From Sphingomonas panni (GTDB taxonomy: Bacteria > Pseudomonadota > Alphaproteobacteria > Sphingomonadales > Sphingomonadaceae): a DNA stretch of 64,000 bases. The translations under genes and the position numbers were made by a program. A model generated the notes under the pieces. It was not told the origin of the DNA. It saw only the letters and a list, made by a program, of their open reading frames with translations, and ran no database searches. The DNA is taken from assembly GCF_022664435.1 (NCBI RefSeq), contig NZ_JAKREU010000008.1, forward strand, positions 62,001-126,000. The letters are read 5' to 3'. Below are positions 43,605 to 52,511 of the stretch, piece by piece; the stretch's first letter is position 1; each line of letters opens with the position of its first letter.

Positions 43605-45329
43605 ATGAACGACGACGCGAGCATTCGGGCGCTCAACGCAGTCCTCGCCGCTGAGGATGGCTTGATGCAGGGGCGGCTCGAGCGGCGTGACTTCTTGCGA
43701 GTTGCCGCAATGGCGGGAATCGCTTCCACAACTGCTGTGAGCCGGGCCGCATTCGCGCAGGCCGCCCGCGAAAATCAGCTTCAGCTTGGCGCGGCACTCC
43801 AAAAGCAGTACGATTATATCGTTTGTGGCGCCGGTTCGTCCGGGTCGGTTGTCGCGCGCCGTCTCGCTGAAAACCCGGCGGTCAAAGTGCTGCTTCTTGA
43901 GGCAGGCGGCAGCGATCAGGTGCCGAGCGTTACCAATCCTGGCGTTTGGTTCACAAACCTCGGTAGCGAGCGGGACTGGGGCTTCAAGGGCGCGCCAAAT
44001 CCCAAGATCAACAATCGCGAAATCCCATTATCGATGGGCAAGGTCCTGGGCGGCGGATCGTCGATCAACGTTATGATCTGGTCGCGTGGTCACAAGAACG
44101 ACTGGGACTATTTCGCGAGTGAGTCCGGTGATCCGCGCTGGAGCTACGAGAACGTGCTCGGAATTTACCGCCGCATTGAGGATTACCAAGGTCCTGCCGA
44201 TGCGCACCGACGAGGCAAGGGTGGTCTTGTATATGTCGGCGAAACACCAAATCCTTCGCCCATTGCGCCCGCGATGCTCGCATCGTGCAAAGGCGTTGGG
44301 ATCCCGACTTTCCCTGATCAGAACGCCATCCTGATGGAGGGCGTCGGCGGGGCTGCGATCCCCAACGTTCGCTACAAGCCCGGCGAGCGCCTCAACGTGT
44401 TCAGCACCTATGTCCGGCCGATTCTGGATCGGCCGAACATCACGGTCCTCACGCAGGCGACGATCCGCAAGCTCACCACCAAGGGCACGCGCGTCACTGG
44501 GGTCGAGTTCACCCATGGCGGAAAGCTGATGACCATCGGTGCGACGCGCGAGGTAATTCTTTCGACCGGCGCGATCAACACGCCCAAGATCCTGATGCAG
44601 TCGGGCATCGGCGAGGCGGCGCAGCTTCGCAAATTCGGCATTCCTGTCGTCGCGGACCTCCCGGGTGTCGGCAAGAACTTCCAGGATCACGTGATGATCG
44701 CGGGTTGCGTCTGGGAGTACAAAGAGCCGATCGCGCCGCGCAACAATGCCGCCGAGGCAACTTTCTTTTGGAAGAGTGACTCCAAGCTCGACACGCCGGA
44801 TTTGCAGCCGTTCCAGATCGAGATTCCCTACGTGAGTGAAGTCACGGGCAAGCAGTACAACCCGCCTGCTGGAAGCTGGTCGCTATCACCTGCCGTGGTG
44901 CGTCCGAAGAGCCGCGGTGAGATCACCATCACCGGTGCGGACCCCAGTTCCCCGGTCAACATTGCGGCAAATACCTTCGCTGAGCCCGATGACATGACGG
45001 CAATGCTCCGTTGCATCGAGCTTTGCCGCGAGATCGGCAATACCGGTCCACTCGCGGCTTTCAACAAGCGGGAGGTTATGCCGGGGAAGATCACTGGCGC
45101 CGACCTCCAGGACTTCGCCCGCAACGCGGCGGTGACCTACTGGCACCAGAGCTGCACCGCCAAGATGGGTCGGGATAACATGTCCGTCGTGGACGGGCAG
45201 TTGCGCGTTCACGGCATCCAGGGCCTCCGCATCGCGGACGCCTCGATCATGCCTCGCGTAACGACCGGCAATACCATGGCAGGCTGCGTCATCATCGGGG
45301 AGCAGGCTGCCAGCGCCATCACCGCCTAA
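43605..45329 (+). CDS. GMC-family alcohol dehydrogenase/oxidase with a twin-arginine signal
   Basis: A 574-residue FAD enzyme. After a short leader comes RRDFLRVAAMAGIASTTAVSRAAFA, a twin-arginine-type signal, so it may be exported folded. FAD-binding GAGSSGSVVARRLAE and LLLEAGGSD follow, then the GMC signature GKVLGGGSSINVMIWSRG, and the C-terminal WHQSCTAKMG with the catalytic His and NTMAGCVIIGE. Substrate by context: an aryl or benzyl alcohol oxidised to its aldehyde, feeding the divergent aldehyde dehydrogenase. ATG 43605 follows AAGGAGAGG. Other GMC enzymes use choline, glucose or polyethylene glycol, so the substrate is inferred. Confidence 0.87.
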   Translation: MNDDASIRALNAVLAAEDGLMQGRLERRDFLRVAAMAGIASTTAVSRAAFAQAARENQLQLGAALQKQYDYIVCGAGSSGSVVARRLAENPAVKVLLLEAGGSDQVPSVTNPGVWFTNLGSERDWGFKGAPNPKINNREIPLSMGKVLGGGSSINVMIWSRGHKNDWDYFASESGDPRWSYENVLGIYRRIEDYQGPADAHRRGKGGLVYVGETPNPSPIAPAMLASCKGVGIPTFPDQNAILMEGVGGAAIPNVRYKPGERLNVFSTYVRPILDRPNITVLTQATIRKLTTKGTRVTGVEFTHGGKLMTIGATREVILSTGAINTPKILMQSGIGEAAQLRKFGIPVVADLPGVGKNFQDHVMIAGCVWEYKEPIAPRNNAAEATFFWKSDSKLDTPDLQPFQIEIPYVSEVTGKQYNPPAGSWSLSPAVVRPKSRGEITITGADPSSPVNIAANTFAEPDDMTAMLRCIELCREIGNTGPLAAFNKREVMPGKITGADLQDFARNAAVTYWHQSCTAKMGRDNMSVVDGQLRVHGIQGLRIADASIMPRVTTGNTMAGCVIIGEQAASAITA

Positions 45330-45361
45330 ACGAACACGATCAAAAAAGAGGGGAATGCACC

Positions 45362-46270
45362 ATGCCGATTTCGGCAACGATCCGTGGCGTCCTGGCGACG
45401 TCCGCCGCCCTGCTGGGCTTTGCTGCCGCCATACCCGTTCAAGCTCAGACAGCGGTCGACCCCGGTGACTACACGGCGCTACCCCCCGGCACCGACCTCG
45501 CGCTGGTCTACGGCCAGTTCATCAACCGCGACAAGCTCAAGCTTCCAGGCGGCGGGGAGCTGAAGGACGACACCAATCTCAACACATCGGTCGCGCTGCT
45601 GCGCTACGTCCACTTCACGAAACTCGGGCCGTTCGTCGTCGATCCGCAAATCATCGTACCGGTGGGGTCGGTCCATGATGCTCGGGTTGGTGGGCAGAAT
45701 CTGGGATCATCCACCGGTATCGGAGACGTTCTCGTCTTTGCGACGATCTGGTTTGTTAACAAGCCGAGCGATAACTATTCGACGTATCTCGGCTTCTCGC
45801 CGATCGTGGGTATCCCTACCGGGACGTACGACCGCAACAAGGCCGTCAACTTCGGCAATAATCGGTGGTCGTTCGATCCGCAGATTGGCTTCATCCAGGG
45901 GCTAGGCAAGAACGTCACCCTCGATCTCTACGGCGACGTGAACTTCTTCACGGTCAACAATGACGTCGGCGCGCTCAGCCAGCGGTTGACGAAGAAGCCC
46001 GTCTACCATGTCCAGAGCTGGCTTCGGTACGCCTTGCCCGACAAGAAGACGACGATCGCCATCGGCACCGCGAGTATGTGGGGAGGCAAGGAGCACCTCG
46101 ACGGCGTCTATACCGGTCAGCGCTCTGAGCGTCAGCAGATTAGACTGGCGATCCAAAAATTCGTCGCGCCGAAGTGGCAGCTCGAGCTGATCGGCGGACG
46201 TGACGTACAATCACGAGAGGGCTTCAACGAAGCTGCCCGAATTCAGGTGCGGGTCCTAAAAATCCTCTGA
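45362..46270 (+). CDS. Outer membrane protein of the phenol-degradation MetA type
   Basis: A 302-residue exported protein (signal peptide ending IPVQAQ) predicted to be a beta barrel with alternating hydrophobic strands and aromatic girdles (ALVYGQFINRDKL, YSTYLGFSPIVGIPTGTYD, FDPQIGFIQGL), ending in a short strand RIQVRVLKIL. It matches the MetA-pathway-of-phenol-degradation outer membrane family, thought to pass hydrophobic aromatics. It follows the GMC gene after 32 bp on the same strand, so the two are probably co-transcribed. Confidence 0.82.
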   Translation: MPISATIRGVLATSAALLGFAAAIPVQAQTAVDPGDYTALPPGTDLALVYGQFINRDKLKLPGGGELKDDTNLNTSVALLRYVHFTKLGPFVVDPQIIVPVGSVHDARVGGQNLGSSTGIGDVLVFATIWFVNKPSDNYSTYLGFSPIVGIPTGTYDRNKAVNFGNNRWSFDPQIGFIQGLGKNVTLDLYGDVNFFTVNNDVGALSQRLTKKPVYHVQSWLRYALPDKKTTIAIGTASMWGGKEHLDGVYTGQRSERQQIRLAIQKFVAPKWQLELIGGRDVQSREGFNEAARIQVRVLKIL

Positions 46271-46605
46271 CCGACCCTGCGGAACCAAGCTCGAAGCCGA
46301 GGTGGGCCGGTCGCTGCGGCGATCGACCCACCTTCCTTATGTTCCCCCAGCGTCAATCTGCCAACTTCGCGCCGCTGAAGCCTCGGTGGTTGCCTCAACG
46401 CGTGAACACCCCTGAGCTATTGGAGGGCGCCAGCGACCACCTCGGTTGCGACTCCGCGCTGCTGCCGCATTCGCACTTCCGGCTTTGCAGGCGCCCCGCC
46501 CCGTGCGCGAACTCGCAAGCGTGGGGGGGGCATATCCAGCGCCGCCGACGAACGTTCCAAAGGGCTCACCCGCTTCTACAGATCATTGGTGTGCCATCGA
46601 TTTAC

Positions 46606-46620
46606 ATACCATGCCGGTAT
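46606..46620. promoter_or_regulatory. BenM/CatM-type box upstream of the TonB receptor
   Basis: ATAC-catgccg-GTAT is an exact ATAC-N7-GTAT, the same form as the box at 62108 beside catR. It is centred about 207 bp upstream of the TonB receptor start in a region without genes, suggesting that the local LysR regulator also acts here. Confidence 0.5.
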
Positions 46621-46700
46621 CGGCTAAGAATTCTTTGGCGGGGGCATACTTGATATTCCCGAAAGACTGATTTGCCTTGTTGGTGTCACCGACCTCCTAG

Positions 46701-46731
46701 GTATCGATCGCATACCTCATCTGTATTGGAC
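46701..46731 (+). promoter_or_regulatory. Promoter element shared with the GMC gene
   Basis: GTAT-cgatcgc-ATAC, three bases, then ATCTGTATTGGAC (46719-46731), identical in layout to 43460-43490. It ends 88 bp before the TonB receptor ATG. The rest of 46271-46819 holds no convincing gene. Confidence 0.65.
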
Positions 46732-46819
46732 GTTCGGAAAGACTTCTTCCTAACTTTCGTCAACGAACGCGTTCTGACCGGGCGGAGCCCCGGCAGTCGA
46801 GCGAACGGGGAGGAAATAC

Positions 46820-49408
46820 ATGAAGGCTCATCGAAGCTACACGGCGACCATCCGCCGAACTGTGTCCAGCACGGCACTCGCGATCGGTCTTGGCGTGGTT
46901 CCCGCCCCTGCCTTGGCACAGACCACCATTCCCGCCCAAACGCCACCGGAACAGCCCGTCGTTGAGGCGGGCACCTCGGCAGCACAGGCCGCGCCGGCCC
47001 CGGCGGCCTCCGCCCCACCCGTACAGCAGTCCGACCCCATCGCCGAGGAACCTGGAGGCATTGGCGACATCGTCGTGACGGCGCGCCGTCGCGAGGAGAG
47101 CATCCAGAACGTCCCTATTTCCGTCGCGGCGTTCGGGGGCAGCGCGCTCGCCGAGCGTCAGATCGACTCCTCCGACAAGCTCACCCAGCTCGCTCCCAAT
47201 GTCCAATTCAGCGCGGTTGCGCCCGCATCCGGCAACAGCTCGTCCTCCGCGATTTTCATCCGCGGCGTCGGTCAGACCGACTTCCTGGCCTCGACCGATC
47301 CCGGCGTTGGCTTCTACGTCGACGGCGTCTACTTCGCACGCGCCAGTGGAACCGCCATATCGCTACTTGATGTTGAGCGCGTCGAGGTGCTCCGCGGCCC
47401 GCAGGGGACGCTGTTCGGTCGCAACACCGTCGGCGGTGCCATCCAGGTCTTCTCCGCGCGCCCAAACTTCTCCGGCGTGTCCGGCAACGTTGGCTGGACG
47501 CTCGGTGACTATAAGCGCGCGGATCTGCGCGGCGTCCTCAACCTCCCGGTGAGCGAGACGCTGGCGGTACGGTTCGCGGCCACCAAGCGCATCCGCGACG
47601 GCTACGTCACCAACATCCTCGACGGACGCGACTTCGGTGACGTCAACACATTTGCGGCCCGTGCAAGCCTGCTGTGGAAGCCGAGTGACAAGTTCGAGGC
47701 GCTGCTGATCGGCGACTACACCAAGGACGACGTGAACGGGTCGCCGACCGTCTTCGGCGGGATCAACACCAGCGCCGCGTTCGTCCGCTTCGCCTCGGTA
47801 ATCGCGGGTTGTCCCGGCTTCGCGCTGACGAACCCCGTCACGCCGGTGCCGGAGAACAACGATCGCCGCTGCGCCAACAACCAGTACTCGGCCCTCGGCC
47901 CCTTCAAGGTCGCCTCCAACGCGCCCAGCCGGTCCGAGCTGGAGATGTACGGCATCGGCCTGACACTCCAGTACGACGTCGCCGACTGGCTGACCGTCAA
48001 GTCGATCACTGCCTATCGCGAGACCAACCCTTTCTCGATCCGCGACGCCGACAACACGCCGCTGCGCATCCTCGAGACCGTCAACCAGGACAACATAAAG
48101 CAGTTCACCCAGGAGCTGCAGTTCCTTGGCGAGACCCCCAACGGCCGCCTCAAGTACCAATTCGGCGCCTACTATTTTCGCGAGACCGACTACCAGTTCT
48201 ACCCGGTCTTCCTCCCGTCGCAGATCAGCGCCACCACCGGCGAGGAACTGCGCGTCGGCGGCCTCAACAACAACGCCGACATCAAGAATGAATCGCTGGC
48301 GATCTTTACGCAGGAGTCCTTCGCGATCACGGACAAGCTGAACCTGACGGTCGGCCTCCGCTACACCCGCGACAAGAAGGAGGCCACGCCGTTCGAGACC
48401 GCCGCCGTCAGCGGCTACGGCTACACGAACGTCGGCTACAACGTGGCCTATCCCGCGCCGCTGAACGCCCAGAACGTCTGCCTCGGGCCGCAGCGCACGG
48501 GCGCGGTGGCCGCGACCTGCACCGGCTCCCGGACCTTCCTCTTCAACCCGGTCCTCAACTCGAAGACCAACAGCAAGTTCACGCCCGCGGCGACGCTGCA
48601 ATATCAGTGGACACCGGAGCTCATGACCTATGCGAGCTACTCGCAGGGCTTCAAGAGCGGCGGCTTCAACACCCGCATCGTGCAGCCCGTCATCTCGCCC
48701 AACGCGCCGACGGGTCGGGAATTTCTGCCCGAATTCGACCCCGAGCAGGTGACGTCGTACGAGATCGGCGGCAAGCTGCTCATCGGCCGCACGCTCCGGC
48801 TTTCCGCCGCAGCCTTCAAGTCGAAATACAAGGACATCCAGATCGTTGTGCGCGAGGGCGTCGCCCCGGTCGTGCGCAACGCCGGCGAGGCGACGATCAA
48901 TGGCTTCGAGGTCGAAGGAACCGTCAGCCCGATCGGTCCGCTGCTGATCAATTTCGGCGTCGGATACACGGATTTTGGCTACGACAGCTTCACGAACGCG
49001 CTCAATGCCGGGCAGGCGAACCTTGCGCCTGGCGCGCTAGGTCGCGTCGACCTCGACGACATGCAGGCCTATACGCCGAAGTGGAGCCTCAACGGCGGGT
49101 TCGCCTACCGCATCCCGTTGAGCTCGGGTTCGCTCACTCCGCGCGTCGACGTCGCGTACCGCAGCAAGACCTACTTCGACGCGCCGAACACCGAGCAGAT
49201 CGCCCAGAACAAGTATGCGCTGGTCAACGCGACCTTGCGTTACGCCGACCGGGCCGACCGCTACAGCATCGCTGCGGGCGTCACCAATCTGACCAACAAG
49301 GCCTATATTGGCAGCGGCAATTCGTCCCTCACCGCAGCATCCGGCTATGCCGAGGTGACGTACGGCCCGCCGCGCATGTTCACGGTCGAAGGCACGATCA
49401 ATTTCTGA
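46820..49408 (+). CDS. TonB-dependent outer membrane receptor
   Basis: An 862-residue sphingomonad-type receptor. Signal peptide up to APALAQ, an Ala/Pro-rich linker, then the TonB-box region GDIVVTARRREESIQNVPISV, a plug domain with FIRGVGQTDF and VERVEVLRGPQGTLFGRNTVGGAIQV, and a 22-strand-type barrel ending in MFTVEGTINF with terminal Phe. Members of this group take up aromatic compounds or metal complexes; here it probably supplies the substrate of the degradation genes. Start ATG follows GGGGAGGAAA. Shared promoter element with the GMC gene. Confidence 0.95.
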   Translation: MKAHRSYTATIRRTVSSTALAIGLGVVPAPALAQTTIPAQTPPEQPVVEAGTSAAQAAPAPAASAPPVQQSDPIAEEPGGIGDIVVTARRREESIQNVPISVAAFGGSALAERQIDSSDKLTQLAPNVQFSAVAPASGNSSSSAIFIRGVGQTDFLASTDPGVGFYVDGVYFARASGTAISLLDVERVEVLRGPQGTLFGRNTVGGAIQVFSARPNFSGVSGNVGWTLGDYKRADLRGVLNLPVSETLAVRFAATKRIRDGYVTNILDGRDFGDVNTFAARASLLWKPSDKFEALLIGDYTKDDVNGSPTVFGGINTSAAFVRFASVIAGCPGFALTNPVTPVPENNDRRCANNQYSALGPFKVASNAPSRSELEMYGIGLTLQYDVADWLTVKSITAYRETNPFSIRDADNTPLRILETVNQDNIKQFTQELQFLGETPNGRLKYQFGAYYFRETDYQFYPVFLPSQISATTGEELRVGGLNNNADIKNESLAIFTQESFAITDKLNLTVGLRYTRDKKEATPFETAAVSGYGYTNVGYNVAYPAPLNAQNVCLGPQRTGAVAATCTGSRTFLFNPVLNSKTNSKFTPAATLQYQWTPELMTYASYSQGFKSGGFNTRIVQPVISPNAPTGREFLPEFDPEQVTSYEIGGKLLIGRTLRLSAAAFKSKYKDIQIVVREGVAPVVRNAGEATINGFEVEGTVSPIGPLLINFGVGYTDFGYDSFTNALNAGQANLAPGALGRVDLDDMQAYTPKWSLNGGFAYRIPLSSGSLTPRVDVAYRSKTYFDAPNTEQIAQNKYALVNATLRYADRADRYSIAAGVTNLTNKAYIGSGNSSLTAASGYAEVTYGPPRMFTVEGTINF

Positions 49409-49427
49409 ACCCTCTCTCCACGGGCAA

Positions 49428-50321
49428 GTGTCCGGTAGGTCCCGGTCGCTTCCCGACCTCGTTACGGTCGCCCCGATGCTGTTCGTCAGCATCTGGGCGA
49501 CTGGCTTTTTGGTCGCACGCCTCGTCGCGGGCCACGCGGACCCGCTCACTTTCCTGACCATCCGCTTCGCGTGCGGTACGGCCATATTCACCGGCTTAGC
49601 TGCGCTCGCCGGTGCGTCCAGGCCCCGCGAACCGCGGTTGTGGGCGAACGCGGTCGTCGCTGGCCTCCTGCTCCAGGGAATTTATCTGGCGGGCGTGTTC
49701 TGGTCAGTCAGCCATGGCCTGCCGGCAGCGGTCTGCGCCCTCATCACAGGCCTGCAGCCGCTCCTGACCGCAGCGCTGGCCGGGCCGATGCTTGGCGACC
49801 GCGTCACCCGTCGGCAGTGGATGGGAATCCTGGTCGGCTTGATCGGCGCGACAATGGTGCTCGCCCCGCAGGTGACCTCGTCCGTCCACGCGGCGGCTCC
49901 CGTCACCGTCGCGGTCGCGGCGCTGGCGACCGTCGCCATCACGCTCGGCACCATCTGGCAGAAGCGCAGCGGCGGTGGCGTTGACCTACGCGTCGGCGCG
50001 GCGATCCAATTCGCCGCCTCGGGCCTCGTCATCGCGCCCGTCGCGCTCCTGACCGAGGATATGCGCTTCGATGGCAGCTGGGAGGCGTGGAGCGCGCTAA
50101 CCTGGTCGGTAATCGGCCTGTCGGTCGGCGGGATGACCTTGCTCCTGATGATGATCGGGCGCAGCGCGGTCTCGGTCGTCGCCTCGCTGTTCTACCTTGT
50201 GCCGCCCGTCGTGGCGGTGCTGGCGTTCATGCTCTTTGGGGAGGCGCTCGGCGCGGTGCAGATCGCCGGCCTGATCGTCGCCTCCGCGGGGGTCGCGATC
50301 ACGACACGGGACAGAAGCTGA
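49428..50321 (+). CDS. EamA-family (DMT) transporter
   Basis: A 297-residue membrane protein with about ten predicted segments in two homologous halves (EamA repeats): FLTIRFACGTAIFTGLAAL and ITGLQPLLTAALAGPMLGDRVTRRQW in the first half, SVVASLFYLVPPVVAVLAFMLFGEALG in the second. GTG 49428 is the annotated start; MLFVSIWA would be a later one. DMT proteins usually export metabolites or amino acids. It lies 19 bp after the TonB receptor on the same strand, so it may move an aromatic substrate or intermediate across the inner membrane. Confidence 0.88.
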   Translation: MSGRSRSLPDLVTVAPMLFVSIWATGFLVARLVAGHADPLTFLTIRFACGTAIFTGLAALAGASRPREPRLWANAVVAGLLLQGIYLAGVFWSVSHGLPAAVCALITGLQPLLTAALAGPMLGDRVTRRQWMGILVGLIGATMVLAPQVTSSVHAAAPVTVAVAALATVAITLGTIWQKRSGGGVDLRVGAAIQFAASGLVIAPVALLTEDMRFDGSWEAWSALTWSVIGLSVGGMTLLLMMIGRSAVSVVASLFYLVPPVVAVLAFMLFGEALGAVQIAGLIVASAGVAITTRDRS

Positions 50322-50523
50322 CGTATGTTGATGGTCTAGGAAGGGCGCCGGTGAGAGGATGGTTCAAGTCGTACGCTAAGCCCGGCGACTGCTCCGATCG
50401 GGATGGTGAAAGGGGAATGCTAGCGGGAGGTCCGCTGGCTTGGGATTAGCGCCCGATCCCGGACCGGCCGTTCGCGACACCATTTCAAAAGAGGATCGTT
50501 TTCTCAGGGAAGGATGCTGTTAG

Positions 50524-50904
50524 ATGTCATTGGAGCTAAATAAGGCGAACGTGATCGCCTTTTACGAGATGATGTTCAACGACTGCCGACCTGCTGAGGC
50601 AATCAAGCAATATGTCGGCGGAGAATATATCCAGCACAACCCTCAAGTCGCTACCGGAAAGCAGGCATTTATCGACTATTTTGAGCGGATGGCACGAGAG
50701 TGGCCTGGCAAGAGAGTCGAATTCAAGCGGACTATTGCAGAAGGAAATACCGTGGTCCTGCACTGCCATCAGCACTGGCCCGGAGACCACGACTACGCTG
50801 GCATCGACATCTTCCGATTAGATGATGAGGGTCGTATCGTCGAGCATTGGGATGTGCTTCAAATTATCCCCGACCACTTTGAAAACCCGAACGGCATGTT
50901 CTGA
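50524..50904 (+). CDS. SnoaL-like/NTF2-fold small protein
   Basis: A 126-residue protein of the SnoaL-like polyketide cyclase/NTF2 fold: [32 protein letters not shown], then [14 protein letters not shown] and the C-terminal [19 protein letters not shown] pattern. These small cone-shaped proteins act as isomerases, dehydratases or have no known catalysis. Polar residues (H38 in QHNP, D/E near the C-terminus) could line a pocket. Isolated between the transporter and the catabolic operon; substrate unknown. Confidence 0.8.
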   Translation: MSLELNKANVIAFYEMMFNDCRPAEAIKQYVGGEYIQHNPQVATGKQAFIDYFERMAREWPGKRVEFKRTIAEGNTVVLHCHQHWPGDHDYAGIDIFRLDDEGRIVEHWDVLQIIPDHFENPNGMF

Positions 50905-51142
50905 TGAGGGGTCCGTACTCCCACATTCTGCCATTGAGCCTGCTCCGTACGGTCCCGAAGGCTGCCAGCCATTTATCGATCGAGTACCGCCTTTGAGCGC
51001 CCGCCGGTTCTTCGTAACAGGGAGCCTGCAGTGAGACAGCCGGGAAGTATGCGCTGATCGCACGGGCAGGCGATGGGCTTGCCTACCCTGACCGATTCTG
51101 CTGAGCCTACGTCCTTGATGCGGGCACCGACGGCTGACGGCC

Positions 51143-52480
51143 TCAGGCGGGTAGCGCGGCCCCCGGCAGCTCGTCCGGAACGTGCGACCTGTACCGCCGA
51201 GCGAAGAGCATCATCGCCGCGACCGAGATCAGCCCCGGCACCGCGAAAGCGACGAAGTTCAACGCCATCGGCAGCTTGGCAGCGAGCAGCAGTCCGCCCA
51301 GCAGCGGCCCGACGATCGCTCCGACCCGACCGACTCCCGAGGCCCAGCCGAGCCCCGTCGTCTTGATAGAAGCGCCGTAGAAGTCCGCCACGGTCGCGTA
51401 GAGGAGGATCTGCGTGCCCGTCGTGCCTGCTCCCGCGACGAATATCAGCAGGTAGAGGACGGCCGTCGGGCTCTTCGCGCCGAGCAGCGCGATACACGTC
51501 GCGCCGATCGCGAAGGAACTGACCACAACGCGCACCAGTCCGTAACGGTCGGCAAGCCGCCCGCCGCCGATGGCGCCGAACATACCGCCGAAGTTGAGGG
51601 CAAGAAGAAACGACAGGCTCGAGCCGAGCCCGTAGCCGGCGGTGCGCATCAGCTGCGGCAGCCAGGAGCCGAGCGCGTACACCATCAGCAGGCAGCAGAA
51701 GAAGCATGTCCACAGCGCCAGCGTTCCACCCGCCCGGCCATCGTGAAACAGCGCGGCGATGGAGGATGAGCCCGCTTTAGCGTCCCGCAGGACCAGTTGG
51801 CCGCCCGGGACCGTGCGGCCGGGTGCGATCTTCGTCAGAATGGCACTCGCACGTCCCTCGTCCCCCCGACGTATCAGAACGGCGAGCGACTCAGGTAGCT
51901 TCCAGAGCACGATCGGGAGCAGACAAAGAGGCACCGCGGCAGCGAAGAACATGGCACGCCAACCAAACGTCGGCAGCAGCCAGATGCCGAGCCCGGCGGC
52001 TACCATGCCGCCGACTGCGTAGCCACTGAACATCAGCGCCACGAGCGTCGTTCGCAGGCGTTTCGGTGCATATTCATTCGTCAGCGCCACGGCGTTGGGC
52101 ATGAGCCCACCGCATCCTAGTCCCGCCAGGAAGCGCATGACCCCGAACTCCGTTGTGTTCCCGACGAAGCCGTTGACGATCGTCGACACGCTGAAGATGG
52201 AGAAGCAGATGGCGATGCAGCGCTTGCGCCCGATCCGGTCGCCCAGCGATCCGAAGGTTAGCGCGCCGATCATCATGCCGAACAGCGCCCAGCTTGCGAG
52301 CGAGCCCGCCTGGGGTGGGGTGAGGTCCCACTGTTCCATCAGCTGGGGCAGGATCGCGCCATAGATGAAGACGTCGTAGCCATCGACGATGAGGAGCAGG
52401 CCGCAGAGGACGACGATTGTCCAGTGGAAGCGGCCGAACGTGGCCTCGTCGACAATGTCGTTGACCACGGTGCCTGCCAT
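51143..52480 (-). CDS. Aromatic acid:H+ symporter (AAHS-type MFS permease)
   Basis: A 445-residue twelve-helix MFS protein. ATG 52480 starts MAGTVVNDIVDEATFGRFHW; a 42-residue upstream extension is unsupported. The DGYDVFIYGAILPQLMEQW motif in helix 1 and GSLGDRIGRKR between helices 2 and 3 are the AAHS family signature of BenK/PcaK permeases. It is the last gene of the run that begins at catB, so benzoate or a related acid is the likely substrate, taken up with protons. Confidence 0.9.
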   Translation of the reverse strand: MAGTVVNDIVDEATFGRFHWTIVVLCGLLLIVDGYDVFIYGAILPQLMEQWDLTPPQAGSLASWALFGMMIGALTFGSLGDRIGRKRCIAICFSIFSVSTIVNGFVGNTTEFGVMRFLAGLGCGGLMPNAVALTNEYAPKRLRTTLVALMFSGYAVGGMVAAGLGIWLLPTFGWRAMFFAAAVPLCLLPIVLWKLPESLAVLIRRGDEGRASAILTKIAPGRTVPGGQLVLRDAKAGSSSIAALFHDGRAGGTLALWTCFFCCLLMVYALGSWLPQLMRTAGYGLGSSLSFLLALNFGGMFGAIGGGRLADRYGLVRVVVSSFAIGATCIALLGAKSPTAVLYLLIFVAGAGTTGTQILLYATVADFYGASIKTTGLGWASGVGRVGAIVGPLLGGLLLAAKLPMALNFVAFAVPGLISVAAMMLFARRYRSHVPDELPGAALPA

Positions 52481-52511
52481 AGACCTACTCCCCTGCAAAA
52501 TCGGTGACGTC

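Noticed and set aside
46339-46653. Plus-strand frame between the outer membrane protein and the TonB receptor
   Set aside because: Arg/Pro/Cys-rich composition, covers a regulatory region, no start signals.
47363-48601. Minus-strand open frame of 412 codons inside the TonB receptor gene
   Set aside because: Val/Gly/Glu/Arg-rich shadow of the receptor; no ribosome site or domain.
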